This document shows, piece by piece, positions 8,301-16,685 of a stretch of DNA of 64,000 bases. The notes below the pieces were generated by a model. The model made no database searches, was not told the DNA's origin, and was given only the letters and a program-made list of their open reading frames with translations. Source of the DNA: FW021-bin31 sp964647485 (GTDB lineage Bacteria > Bacteroidota > Bacteroidia > Chitinophagales > Chitinophagaceae); NCBI GenBank assembly GCA_964647485.1, contig CAZYHV010000005.1, positions 102,554-166,553 on the forward strand. The letters run 5' to 3'. The translations under genes were made by a program, and so were the position numbers. The stretch's first letter is position 1. Each line of letters opens with the position of its first letter.

Positions 8301-8920
8301 CCTTCCAAAGTTTTCATATTCCCCTCTATCTCGTACAATAAATCTTCAATACGGTCTAAGTCCTGTTGGGTGGCTTTTAATTTCTTCTGAGCTTCTTTTT
8401 TTCTGGTTTTATAAATGGATACACCTGCGGCCTGTTCTAACATTTTACGACGGCTATTGTCCTTATCTTTAATGATTTCATCTACCATCGCCAGTTCAAT
8501 AATTGCATAGGTATCGCTACTTATACCGGTATCTAAAAAAAGGTTATGAATATCTTTTAACCGACAAACCACGTCATTGAGACGATACTCACTATCTCCA
8601 TTTTTAAAATATTTGCGTTGAACAGTAACCGTACTAAACTCGGTAGGGAGCAGATTTCGCGTATTTTCAAAAGTAAGTGCAACCTCAGCAAGACCACTAG
8701 AGGATCTAGATTTTGAACCATTAAAGATTAATCCCGACATTTTTTCACTCCGCAATGCACTGATTTTATGCTCCCCTATGGCCCAACGAATAGAATCAAT
8801 AATATTACTTTTCCCGCATCCATTCGGTCCGATAACTCCGGTCATTCCTTTATCAAAATGCAAAACCGTCTTGTCAGCAAAGCTTTTGAAACCCTTTATT
8901 TCTAATGTCTTTAATCGCAC
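5390..8920 (-). CDS. smc: Chromosome segregation protein SMC
   Basis: This 1176-residue SMC ATPase compacts and segregates the chromosome with ScpA and ScpB. The N-terminal head carries Walker A GPNGCGKSNI (31-40) in the usual MRLKTLEIKGFKSF context. Long glutamate- and lysine-rich coiled coils flank a hinge at about 510-690, and the C-terminal head has the LSGGEKTLTSIALLFA signature and Walker B CILDEVDAPLDD. Length and order match bacterial SMC closely. It is transcribed alone, divergent from the PAP2 phosphatase gene. The start is the ATG giving MRLKTLEI, as in the family. Confidence 0.97.
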   Translation of the reverse strand: MRLKTLEIKGFKSFADKTVLHFDKGMTGVIGPNGCGKSNIIDSIRWAIGEHKISALRSEKMSGLIFNGSKSRSSSGLAEVALTFENTRNLLPTEFSTVTVQRKYFKNGDSEYRLNDVVCRLKDIHNLFLDTGISSDTYAIIELAMVDEIIKDKDNSRRKMLEQAAGVSIYKTRKKEAQKKLKATQQDLDRIEDLLYEIEGNMKTLEGQARKAERYYKLKKKYKTTSIELAKASMEGFHQRFTDLNEKQQTREDRKQELDTDLKKTDAEIERLKVVYTEKEKELQDLQQTFNDLVNQVQGKENDKKLAAQRLAYAVEQKDQIAEFLSGADERLEDLKEKVEKNNEQTRIEEEKSSHFLEELEELTDIKEETKHIFEEKKEIQEAKRKEQQEKQQERFDIEKKVAITNTSIQNLQQSIARLEDENAVKKDELDGQYVEKEQLEEQLEEEKEHLEDLLEQREDTKENILTAQSEVEKLREQLVNENRTLDAKNNEYKLLKSMVDNLEGYPESIKFLEKNTEWEVEAPLLSDLIFCKEAYRPAIESVLEPYLNYYVVDQLEDAAAAIQLLDKKEKGKAHFFLLDQFKEVPKAPAEKIPDAIPAMEVLELDEKYHSLISSLLGSTYITTSISEEQQANNITIVEKTGKKYRSTMRMGGGSAGLFEGNKLGRSKSLEKLQEEITQIKERTDALEGKTTEKKKEVSAYNGLLDEKKIEEHRDAINQLQNRIFGVQNKYENTKALISSNEQRLEEMKEELEDNYEKITDYKDDLSSFSDQNSSTLMALEEAETEFKAADQKYNEVSGRYNELNIQYMQQQNLLKSVRQELEYQKNRLEELTKQIANNKSKKAKAEETIQNTEAVIEETENDRRALAFQREKQRQDLNEGRQAFDNIRNETGEKEKLLRQIQRERTEVEDLLGNLKEEVNELKLQLSGMKERMDVEFQINLEEILEEEREGEEDINYLRSQTEKYKKRLERMGEVNPTAIEAFEEIKKRRDFIAEQKQDLVEARDSLENTIKEVENTANKKFSDTFNQVRENFIKVFKTLFTEEDEADMFLSDPEDISNTGVEIMAKPKGKRPTAITQLSGGEKTLTSIALLFAIYLIKPAPFCILDEVDAPLDDANVGKFTNMIREFSEKSQFIIVTHNKQTMAAVDVIYGVTMQEAGVSKLVPVDFRSLEMKN

Positions 8921-9035
8921 AGCGTCTTATTTTTTTCAAGTGGGTCGTAATTTAGAAATATTTAATGAATATAAAAGTGAAAATGTCCGATAATTAAAAT
9001 ACTTTTATCGTTTTTTTATAAGACAAACCATCTAT

Positions 9036-9641
9036 ATGATTGAAAAACTAGAGGCAATCGATCGTAAATTATTTCTTTTCCTGAATGGTCATCACAGTGC
9101 TTTTTTTGACCCCATCATGTATTGGATTAGTAATAAATACTTCTGGATTCCATTTTACCTTTTGATCGTCATTTTGATTATCATAGCTTATAAAAAGCGA
9201 TCTATTTTGATTTTTATACTTACTGCCGGTCTGGTTGCACTAAGTGACCAACTTTCATCCCATTTAATTAAACCATGGGTAGGACGATTGCGCCCCTCTC
9301 ATGACCCGGCATTAGAAGGATTGGTACATCTCAGTAAGGCCGGACCGGGAGGTCTCCATGGGTTTGTTTCCGGTCATGCGACCAATAGTTTTGCTTTGTT
9401 TGTTTTTCTTAGTCTCATCTTAAGCACAAGATTTAAATGGTTGAAATATGTTTTGTTGTTTTGGGCTATCATCGTCTCTTACAGTAGAATATACAATGGC
9501 GTACATTTTCCGGGAGATGTTTTATGCGGCGCTATATTAGGATGCATAGTAGGATATGGAATGGCGATGCTTTATAAATGGATTACCCCTGACAATCATC
9601 CTTTAAATTCTGTCCAATCTACAAAAAATAAGAATAAATAA
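9036..9641 (+). CDS. PAP2-family membrane phosphatase
   Basis: A 201-residue integral membrane protein with the complete PAP2 triad: KPWVGRLRP (K79, R86, P87), SGH at 112-114, and SR150-151 with H157 and D161 in SRIYNGVHFPGD. About five membrane segments are visible. Members dephosphorylate lipid substrates such as undecaprenyl pyrophosphate, phosphatidylglycerol phosphate or lipid A on the outer face of the inner membrane. Which one applies here cannot be told from sequence. It is followed at 85 bases by a queuosine-precursor transporter gene on the same strand, with no functional link apparent. Confidence 0.88.
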   Translation: MIEKLEAIDRKLFLFLNGHHSAFFDPIMYWISNKYFWIPFYLLIVILIIIAYKKRSILIFILTAGLVALSDQLSSHLIKPWVGRLRPSHDPALEGLVHLSKAGPGGLHGFVSGHATNSFALFVFLSLILSTRFKWLKYVLLFWAIIVSYSRIYNGVHFPGDVLCGAILGCIVGYGMAMLYKWITPDNHPLNSVQSTKNKNK

Positions 9642-9726
9642 GCCCCTCCTATCCAACCCAATTGACAATTGTAAACTGTATTTATTTTAAATCCGTAGTT
9701 CGAGATTCCCCTACGTTAAAAATACT

Positions 9727-10371
9727 ATGAGAATGCCTTCTTCCAGCCACCCCTCCCAAAGACTCCAATTATTACTTGCCGGTTTTCATATCCTAGTTAT
9801 TGCATCCAGCAATTATCTGGTTCAATTTCCAATTACCATTTTCAGCTATAAAGCTACATGGGGAGCTTTTACCTTTCCTTTTATTTTTTTGGCAACAGAC
9901 TTAACCGTACGTATGTTAGGGGCTAAAACAGGACGGCGGGTTATTTTTTATGCCATGATTCCCGCATTATTGGTCTCCTATATTTTTACTACAGGTTTCC
10001 GTCATGGCAGTTGGATGGGAATGGAACACCTTTTTCAATTTAATCTTTTTGTGTTCAGAATTGCCTTAGCCAGTTTTTCCGCTTATGTGGTAGGGCAGAT
10101 ATTAGACGTCTTTGTTTTCAATAAGTTACGACAACATAAACAGTGGTGGCATGCGCCACTGGCATCCGCAATCTTTGGCAATTTTATGGATACGGTAACT
10201 TTCTTTTTTATTGCTTTTTACAGAACATCAGATCCTTATCTGGCCAATAATCTAGTGGAAATAGCTACAGTTGACTATTGTTTTAAAATTTCTATTAACG
10301 CCCTCATTTTTTTGCCCCTTTATAAAATAATTCTAAACCAGATTATAAAACTAATTGCGAGAAATAAATAA
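9727..10371 (+). CDS. YhhQ/VUT-family queuosine precursor transporter
   Basis: A 214-residue protein with about six membrane helices, matching the YhhQ (COG1738) family that imports 7-cyano-7-deazaguanine or related queuosine precursors. Characteristic pieces are FPITIFSYKATWGAFTFPF, FLATDLTVRMLG and the later IFGNFMDTVTFFFIAFY. The queuosine pathway also appears later in the window as queA. ATG at 9727 or the second ATG at 9733 could start it. The stop lies 12 bases from the convergent prfB gene. Confidence 0.85.
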   Translation: MRMPSSSHPSQRLQLLLAGFHILVIASSNYLVQFPITIFSYKATWGAFTFPFIFLATDLTVRMLGAKTGRRVIFYAMIPALLVSYIFTTGFRHGSWMGMEHLFQFNLFVFRIALASFSAYVVGQILDVFVFNKLRQHKQWWHAPLASAIFGNFMDTVTFFFIAFYRTSDPYLANNLVEIATVDYCFKISINALIFLPLYKIILNQIIKLIARNK

Positions 10372-10383
10372 GGGGGGCAGCTT

Positions 10384-11467
10384 TTACTCTTTTTGCCACA
10401 TCAGATAAGCTTTTACAAAACCATCCAAAGCCCCATCCATAACAGGATCCACATTACCTACTTCATAATCGGTTCGATGATCCTTTATCATTTTATAAGG
10501 ATGGAAAACATAAGAACGAATTTGTGAGCCCCATTCTATCTTTCTCTTTTTGGCGTTTTCCTTATCTTTCAATTCTTCTTGTTTCCGGAGTTCTTCTTCA
10601 TACAACCTGGATCTCAACATAGTCATCGCTTTTTCTCTATTCTCACCTTGCGTACGAGATTGTTGGCATTCTACAATAATTCCTGAGGGAACGTGCTTGA
10701 GACGAACAGCAGTTTCTACTTTATTCACATTTTGACCTCCTTTCCCTCCGGAACGGTAAAAATCCCATTCCAAGTCTGCTGGATTTATTTCAATTTCAAT
10801 AGTATCATCTGCTAAGGGATATACAAAAACGGAGGCAAAAGAAGTATGTCTTCTGGAATTTGCATCAAAAGGAGAAATCCGTACCAATCGATGAACCCCG
10901 TTTTCAGACTTCAACAAGCCATAGGCAAAGTCACCATTAAACTCTAATGTTACCGATTTTATACCGGCTGTATCTCCTTGTTGCAAATCTACTTCACTTA
11001 CTTTCCAGCCTTGTTTCTCTCCATACATTCTATACATCCGCATCAACATTTCTACCCAATCCTGGCTTTCTGTTCCTCCGGCACCTGCATTAATGGTAAG
11101 CATAGCAATGGCTTCATCTTCCGGCTTATCGAGTGTAGATTTAAATTCTAGCTCATCTAATAAAGCAACCGCTATTTCTTGTGCTTTTTCCACCTCTTCT
11201 TCAGAAGCTTCTCCTTCCTTTTGAAAGTCAAACAACACTTCCACATCCTCTACAGCCGTTTTTACTTTTTCATAAAAATTGACCCAGTAGGTGTTGCTTT
11301 TTATTTCCTTCATGACTGCCGTCGCCCGTTCGTGGTCTTCCCAAAAGCCGGGAGCCAGCGTCAACTGTTTATCCTTCTTAATTATTGTTAATCTATCGGA
11401 GACGTCAAAGATACCTCCTCAGTCCCTCAATCCGGGACTTCATATCTTTTAGCTGATCGTGGGTCAT
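10384..11467 (-). CDS. prfB: Peptide chain release factor 2 with programmed +1 frameshift
   Basis: RF2 recognises UGA and UAA stops. The first 20 codons run from the ATG at 11465-11467 to CTT at 11408-11410, where an in-frame TGA (11405-11407) follows. Skipping base 11407 gives DVSDRLTIIKKDKQ and the remaining frame, for 360 residues in all. The stop-recognition SPF is at about 198-200 and the catalytic GGQ at 243-245. The slip site TATCTTTGAC preceded by AGGAGG is nearly the same as in E. coli, so RF2 autoregulates its own translation here. A caller that ignores the shift would start at a TTG at 11364 and lose the N-terminus. Confidence 0.96.
11404..11419 (-). promoter_or_regulatory. prfB programmed +1 frameshift signal
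   Basis: On the minus strand the order is AGGAGG (11414-11419), TAT, CTT, TGA, C. The internal Shine-Dalgarno sits three bases before the slippery CTT codon, the optimal spacing known for RF2. When RF2 is scarce the ribosome pauses at TGA and slips forward by one base, so RF2 controls its own supply. Confidence 0.95.
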
Positions 11468-11499
11468 CTATAAAAGAGATAAGAATATAAGAAAAGAAA

Positions 11500-11547
11500 G
11501 TTAAAGCCCCGAAATATGCCTATGAAAATACTTCGGGATTCTTTAAC
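11500..11547 (-). terminator. Inverted repeat after the DUF3276 gene
   Basis: GTTAAAGCCCCGAA at 11500-11513 faces TTCGGGATTCTTTAAC ending at 11547, a long slightly imperfect stem with a loop of about 18 bases, 30 bases after the DUF3276 stop. There is no long T run, so termination strength is uncertain. Confidence 0.4.
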
Positions 11548-11576
11548 TATCCATTAAATCATTCGATAAAAGTGGG

Positions 11577-11993
11577 TTACCACTTATCAACCTGCTCATC
11601 AACAGAAGCATTCTCTTCATTAGAAGAAACACTTTCTGTTACCGTATCAGCATCCTGTGAATCAGAAGGCTGGTTTTCCTGATCATCTCTATGGCTGAAT
11701 TGATCAAAATCATAGTCAGGAAGTAATTCTGTTTTAACGTAGTCAGTAGCTTCTTCTAAAGCGTCTCTAAATTTGTTAAAATCTTCTTTATACAAGAAAA
11801 TTTTATGACGCTCATAACCATTATCATCAAAACGTCTCTTACTCTCCGTAATTGTTAGGAAATAATCATTCGCTCTTGTTGTTCTTACATCAAAGAAATA
11901 AGTTCTTCTTTTTCCTGCTCTTAATCTAATGGAATAAACATAATCTTTGTTATTCCCTTCCTGATAATTGTTTTCGTTCGACACAGTTCTCAA
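11577..11993 (-). CDS. PUR-alpha-like nucleic-acid-binding protein (DUF3276)
   Basis: A 138-residue protein with one PUR repeat: YVYSIRLRAGKRRTYFFDVR, then TTRANDYFLTITESKRR and HKIFLYKEDFNKF, followed by an acidic, serine-rich tail from about residue 98. DUF3276 proteins are spread through Bacteroidota and spirochaetes, where a relative (BpuR) binds DNA and RNA. A regulatory nucleic-acid-binding role is inferred. The longest frame begins with TTG at 11991-11993; a TAnnTTTG box (TATATTTG, minus strand of 12034-12041) lies about 40 bases before it and supports that start region. Confidence 0.85.
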   Translation of the reverse strand: MRTVSNENNYQEGNNKDYVYSIRLRAGKRRTYFFDVRTTRANDYFLTITESKRRFDDNGYERHKIFLYKEDFNKFRDALEEATDYVKTELLPDYDFDQFSHRDDQENQPSDSQDADTVTESVSSNEENASVDEQVDKW

Positions 11994-12092
11994 TTTTTTT
12001 AATAAACAATTTTTAAAATATAATTTTGGAAAACAAATATACTATAGTTTTATAGAAATAGAAATTTTTGATTTTATTTTTTATTTTCTTTC

Positions 12093-13916
12093 CTACTTAG
12101 ATACTGTTTCTTGATTTGTTTCTTGCTGTTTTTCATAAAGTTCTGTATATAATCCTCCACGAGAAAGTAATTCCTCATGCGTTCCTTTTTCGGCAATTCT
12201 TCCGTCATCCATCACAATAATCTGATCAAACTTAAAGGTAGAAAAAATACGATGAGTAATAATTAAGGCGGTTTTATCCTGTAAATATTTATATAATCCA
12301 CCGATGATTCGTTGTTCAGTATCGGCATCCACAGCAGACAGACAATCATCAAAAATAAGCAAATTCGGATCTTTCACTAAGGCTCTGGCAATAGAAACCC
12401 TTTGTCGTTGACCTCCTGAGAGAGAAACCCCACGTTCCCCTACTTTGGTATGAAAACCATTTGAGAACTCCAATATATCCTTTTCTATAACGGCGGCTCT
12501 TGCCGCTTGTTTGATTTGTTCCAAAGTTACTTCAGGCTTTCCAAATCGGATATTCCCTTCTATGGTATCAGAAAAGAGAAAAACTTCCTGCGGAACAAGG
12601 CTAACCTGGGAGCGTAAATCGGTTAAATCATATTTATTTACAGGCACTCCATCGATTGAGACGCTCCCTGCCTGGGGATCATACATTCTGATCAGCAAAT
12701 GCGCCAGTGTCGATTTCCCTGAACCTGTTCTCCCTATTACTGCGATTTTTTCTCCCGCTTTAATATTCAAATTAAAATCCTTCAACGCTTTAATTCCGGT
12801 ATGAGGATAGGTAAACTGTACATTTTCAAACTGAATATTTCCTTTTATTTCCTGCTTTATAGCATTGGGAGGAGTGAATATTTCCGGCTGGACATCCAAA
12901 AATTGATTGATCCGTTTTTGCGATGCAGAAGCCCTTTGTATCATTGCCATCACCATTCCAATGGAAGCTACCGGCCACATCAACAAATTAACATACACCA
13001 CAAACTCTGCTATATTCCCTACCGTTATTTCTCCATGAATAGCAGCAATTCCACCAACCATCACGGTAATCAGCGTACTCAGCCCGATCATCAATTGCAT
13101 AGAAGGACGATACAGTGCCTCTGTTTTGGCTAAATTGATTGAACTATCCATATAGCTCTGACTGGCTTTATCAAAATAAGCTTTATTCGATTCTTCTTCT
13201 ACATAAGATTTAATCACTCTGATTCCCGAATAATCTTCCTGTGCCAACGTCGTCAGTTCGGAAAGATCTTCTTGAATACGTTCGCTCTTTCGATGAATAA
13301 TTTTATTGACATAATAAATAATAAAGGCCAGTATAGGCAATGGTATCAAAGTAAACAAAGTGAGTTTTACATTCACCTGAAACATAAAATACACAGTAAC
13401 CGTTATCAGAATAATCAAGTTCGTTGAATACATCAGAGAAGGTCCCACATAATACCTCACCCTGCTTACATCCGTGGCAATTCTGTTCATCAGATCGCCT
13501 GTATTATGCGTCTTAAAAAAATTTAAATCCATTTTCTGATAATGGGAATAGATTTCATCTTTCAAATCTACCTCAATATAGCGCGACATCACATTAATCA
13601 TCTCCCGCATCAAAAACATGAAAAATCCTTTCAATAACGCCAGGGCCAAAAGCACTCCTCCCCCATAAGCCACCACTTTAATAAGTTGTGCCTGATTAAT
13701 CCAATCGAAGGTTAAATGTAAAAACCAATTCTGATGAGGAAGGATGCGGCTGTCGGAATTTTGAACATTCTCTTTTACAAAATCCAAAACATACCCAATC
13801 ACCTGAGCTGGAATCACTGCCATGAGATTAGAAAGGATAATGACAATCACTCCGAAAATAACCCGTCCTTTATATTTGACGAAATATTTATTAAGTGCTT
13901 TTAAATGCTTAAACAT
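12093..13916 (-). CDS. ABC exporter, fused membrane and ATPase domains (MsbA/MdlA-like)
   Basis: Six membrane segments occupy about residues 15-310, followed by an ATPase domain with Walker A GRTGSGKST, signature LSGGQRQR and Walker B LLIFDDCLSAVD. The residue after the Walker B aspartate is D where the catalytic E is usual, as in the degenerate half of some heterodimeric exporters (MdlA type). Only one such gene is present here, so it either has a distant partner or hydrolyses ATP slowly as a homodimer. The substrate is unknown; lipid or drug export is likely. I chose ATG 13914-13916 (MFKHLKALNKYF) over a start 57 bases upstream because the extra residues look random. Confidence 0.85.
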   Translation of the reverse strand: MFKHLKALNKYFVKYKGRVIFGVIVIILSNLMAVIPAQVIGYVLDFVKENVQNSDSRILPHQNWFLHLTFDWINQAQLIKVVAYGGGVLLALALLKGFFMFLMREMINVMSRYIEVDLKDEIYSHYQKMDLNFFKTHNTGDLMNRIATDVSRVRYYVGPSLMYSTNLIILITVTVYFMFQVNVKLTLFTLIPLPILAFIIYYVNKIIHRKSERIQEDLSELTTLAQEDYSGIRVIKSYVEEESNKAYFDKASQSYMDSSINLAKTEALYRPSMQLMIGLSTLITVMVGGIAAIHGEITVGNIAEFVVYVNLLMWPVASIGMVMAMIQRASASQKRINQFLDVQPEIFTPPNAIKQEIKGNIQFENVQFTYPHTGIKALKDFNLNIKAGEKIAVIGRTGSGKSTLAHLLIRMYDPQAGSVSIDGVPVNKYDLTDLRSQVSLVPQEVFLFSDTIEGNIRFGKPEVTLEQIKQAARAAVIEKDILEFSNGFHTKVGERGVSLSGGQRQRVSIARALVKDPNLLIFDDCLSAVDADTEQRIIGGLYKYLQDKTALIITHRIFSTFKFDQIIVMDDGRIAEKGTHEELLSRGGLYTELYEKQQETNQETVSK

Positions 13917-14039
13917 GAAGTTCAAAGGTACGAAGGAATATTCATTAAGCAGAGCACATCGGGAAGAAAGCATAGATTCAATTGCTATGCAACTTATACT
14001 TTTATTATATTGTTTTTATACTTTTTCTATATAACTGAA

Positions 14040-14858
14040 TCAAACCGATACTTTCGCTTTAATCCTTGGATGACACTGATAGTTTTCCAAACTGAAATCC
14101 TCATACTTAAAAGCAAATAAATCTTTTACTTCGGGATTTAGTTTCATTTCCGGAAGAGGGAAGGGGGTTCTTGTCAATTGTAGTTGCGCCTGTTCAACAT
14201 GATTTTTATAGAGATGAACATCTCCGAAAGTATGCACAAATTCATGTGGAATCATATCCGTTACCTGCGCAATCATCTGGGTCAATAAAGCATAAGAAGC
14301 AATATTAAAAGGAACCCCCAGGAAAACATCGGCACTACGCTGATACAACTGACAACTCAATCTTCTTTTGGTTTCGCCTTTACTTCTATCGGGAGGAGTG
14401 GTATAAAATTGGAACAAGCAATGACAGGGACTCAGTGCCATTTCCGAAAGTTCCCCTACATTCCAGGCATTCACAATCATCCGCCGTGAGTCAGGGTTAT
14501 TTTTTAAATTGTCCAATATTTGTTTCATCTGATCCACATTGCCCCCCTTCGATGGCCAGCTTCGCCATTGTTTCCCATAAACCGGACCAAGATCACCATT
14601 CTCATCAGCCCACTCATTCCAAATCCGAACACCATTTTCCTTTAGATACGCAATATTCGTATCTCCTTTTAAAAACCACAATAATTCATGAATAATAGAG
14701 CGAAGGTGTAATTTCTTCGTTGTCACCACCGGGAAGCCTTTCTGCAAGTCGAAACGCATTTGATATCCAAAACAACTGTATGTTCCTGTTCCTGTACGAT
14801 CATCTTTTTCGATTCCATGATCCAAAATATGTTGTAATAAATGAAGATATTGCTGCAT
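14040..14858 (-). CDS. thyA: Thymidylate synthase
   Basis: ThyA methylates dUMP to dTMP using methylene-tetrahydrofolate. The 272-residue protein has the family opening MQQYLHLLQHILDHG, the RTGTGT phosphate-binding loop at 22-27, WFLKGDTNI, the active-site cysteine C145 in SPCHCLFQFY, and the C-terminal FSLENYQCHPRIKAKVSV. Nothing is missing. It follows the ABC exporter gene on the same strand but is separated by over 100 bases. Together with dcd later in the window it covers dTMP supply. Confidence 0.97.
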   Translation of the reverse strand: MQQYLHLLQHILDHGIEKDDRTGTGTYSCFGYQMRFDLQKGFPVVTTKKLHLRSIIHELLWFLKGDTNIAYLKENGVRIWNEWADENGDLGPVYGKQWRSWPSKGGNVDQMKQILDNLKNNPDSRRMIVNAWNVGELSEMALSPCHCLFQFYTTPPDRSKGETKRRLSCQLYQRSADVFLGVPFNIASYALLTQMIAQVTDMIPHEFVHTFGDVHLYKNHVEQAQLQLTRTPFPLPEMKLNPEVKDLFAFKYEDFSLENYQCHPRIKAKVSV

Positions 14859-14885
14859 AGTGACAAAAGTACAATAATTCCTTAT

Positions 14886-16211
14886 TTACTTCGCTGTATA
14901 AACGATTCTAAATATAGTCCCTCCGCTATCGTCCGTCACATACAAAGATCCATCCGGTCCCTCATTAACCCCACAGGGTCGATGTGCAGCATCTCCCGGA
15001 GATTTGACAGGATCAGAAGTACCGGTAAAATGGTCCGCAAAAGTTTGGGCTTCTCCGGAGGGCTGTTCTCCTTTAAAGGGAACGAACATAACCTTAAAGC
15101 CCTTCTGTGCTTCCGGAGATCTATTCCAAGAGCCATGAAAGGCCACGAATGCTCCTCCTTGAAACTTTTGAGGAAATTGTTTCCCTACATAAAAATGTAA
15201 GCCGTTCGGTGCCCAATGCCCCGGAAAAGCCATGATAGGTTTTTCATAATCTTCCTGTGTTACCTTCTTCCCATTTCCTCCATATTCCGGAGCTATCATA
15301 AATTTTTTCTGTTTTTGATCCCAATACGTATACGGCCAGCCATAATTCGCATCTTTTTTCAACAATAAGAATTCTTCTCCCGGTAATTCTGCTCCTTCTT
15401 TTTCCGAATAATACTGTGGGAAAAGCTGATGTAATTGATCCCTGCCATGCATAACTGCATACAAGTTTTGACTTTTCGGATTCCAGTCTAAAGCCACGCA
15501 ATTCCTAATGCCGGTTACAAATCGTTTTCCTCCATTTGCTTGGGATTGGTGCAACTTATTGGCATCAAACTGCCAGATTGCAGCATATTGTTTCAATAAC
15601 GGACAAGGTTTTTGACCGGGAGAACCTTTCGTTCGATCCTCTACCTGACAGGCATTAGAAGGAGCCCCTATATTAACATACAAATTTCCTTTATCGTCAA
15701 AAGCAAGAGAACGAGCCTGGTGAACCGGCTGATCAAATAAAGAGACCACCGTTTCCGGCTGTAATTCCGGTAGCAACTTCCCTTTTCTCAATTTATAACG
15801 TACCACAGCCGTATCACTGCCATAATAGAGGTAGCCATCGTGAATACGCATTCCTGTTCCTCTGCCCAACTTTCCAAAATATTGAATAATATCGGCTTTC
15901 CCGTCGCCTGATGTATCTCGAAGTGCAGCGATTGTATGTCCATCATGCACTGCATTGAGAGACACATACATATCCCCATTTTCTCTTACTGCGATATGTC
16001 GAGCCGCACCAATATCTTCCGCCACGACTACGACTTGAAATCCATCCGGCAGTTCCAATCCGGCATTTTCTTCTGCAAAAGCAAGCGTATCTGAATGACT
16101 ATCAGAATGACCTGAACCTCCTTTTGACATTCCATTACAAGCAGAAAAAACTGCTATTACCATCCCCAAAATGAACCATTTGGTACTACTTCTCATGATC
16201 TTAATTTTCAT
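14886..16211 (-). CDS. PQQ-type sugar dehydrogenase-like lipoprotein (sorbosone dehydrogenase family)
   Basis: A 441-residue lipoprotein with the lipobox VFSAC (C25) after a hydrophobic signal. The body is a beta-propeller with motifs such as ELPDGFQVVVVAEDIGAARH, NGDMYVSLN, GRGTGMRIHDGYLYYG and a C-terminal GPDGSLYVTDDSGGTIFRI. These match the L-sorbosone dehydrogenase/glucose dehydrogenase propellers, some of which bind PQQ. Substrate and cofactor cannot be fixed from sequence. A second ATG (MRSSTKWF, residue 6) may be the true start. The stop is 28 bases from the thyA start. Confidence 0.8.
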   Translation of the reverse strand: MKIKIMRSSTKWFILGMVIAVFSACNGMSKGGSGHSDSHSDTLAFAEENAGLELPDGFQVVVVAEDIGAARHIAVRENGDMYVSLNAVHDGHTIAALRDTSGDGKADIIQYFGKLGRGTGMRIHDGYLYYGSDTAVVRYKLRKGKLLPELQPETVVSLFDQPVHQARSLAFDDKGNLYVNIGAPSNACQVEDRTKGSPGQKPCPLLKQYAAIWQFDANKLHQSQANGGKRFVTGIRNCVALDWNPKSQNLYAVMHGRDQLHQLFPQYYSEKEGAELPGEEFLLLKKDANYGWPYTYWDQKQKKFMIAPEYGGNGKKVTQEDYEKPIMAFPGHWAPNGLHFYVGKQFPQKFQGGAFVAFHGSWNRSPEAQKGFKVMFVPFKGEQPSGEAQTFADHFTGTSDPVKSPGDAAHRPCGVNEGPDGSLYVTDDSGGTIFRIVYTAK

Positions 16212-16306
16212 GTCAAGTTAATATTTTTAGAGCTATTTTCCAATTCTCGCGTCTATCTTATCTCAAATTGTGCTTTATCATTTACCTTAGCCGGAAAATT
16301 CCATCC

Positions 16307-16681
16307 ATGTTTCAAGCATTTTACAGGAAAAAACATGTAATCCTTGTGCTGCTATTGGGCTGCTTTTTTTCTTCTTGTGCACCCAAAATAACTCAAATAG
16401 GAATGGCTTCTTATTATGGCGATAAATTTCAAGGAAGAAAAACGGCAAGTGGAGAAACTTTCAAACAGAGGAAAAGAACCGCTGCCAGCAAAACTCTCCC
16501 TTTTGGAACAAAAGTAAAGGTAACCAACCTAAAAAATGGGAAGCAGGTGAAGGTTCGGATCAATGACCGGGGACCTTATGCCAAAGGTCGCATTATTGAC
16601 CTCTCTAAAAAAGCAGCAAAACGCATAAACATGTTAAGAGATGGAGTGACTAAAGTCAAAATTTCCTATAGAAAGAAATAA
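16307..16681 (+). CDS. rlpA: RlpA-like septal ring lipoprotein (DPBB domain)
   Basis: The protein has a short signal peptide ending in the lipobox FFSSC, then a double-psi beta-barrel: GMASYYGDKFQGRKTASGE, TLPFGTKVKVTNL and VRINDRGPYAKGRIIDLS. RlpA proteins are outer-membrane lipoproteins that cut peptidoglycan strands lacking stem peptides during daughter-cell separation, although activity varies and no SPOR domain is present here. I start at ATG 16307 (MFQAFYRKK), just before the signal; an upstream ATG at 16268 would add 13 unlikely residues. The trmH gene begins 5 bases after its stop, suggesting joint transcription. Confidence 0.88.
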   Translation: MFQAFYRKKHVILVLLLGCFFSSCAPKITQIGMASYYGDKFQGRKTASGETFKQRKRTAASKTLPFGTKVKVTNLKNGKQVKVRINDRGPYAKGRIIDLSKKAAKRINMLRDGVTKVKISYRKK

Positions 16682-16685
16682 ACAC

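Noticed and set aside
13917..13973. Longer N-terminus for the ABC exporter
   Set aside because: The 19 extra residues look random, and the internal ATG begins the usual hydrophobic exporter start.
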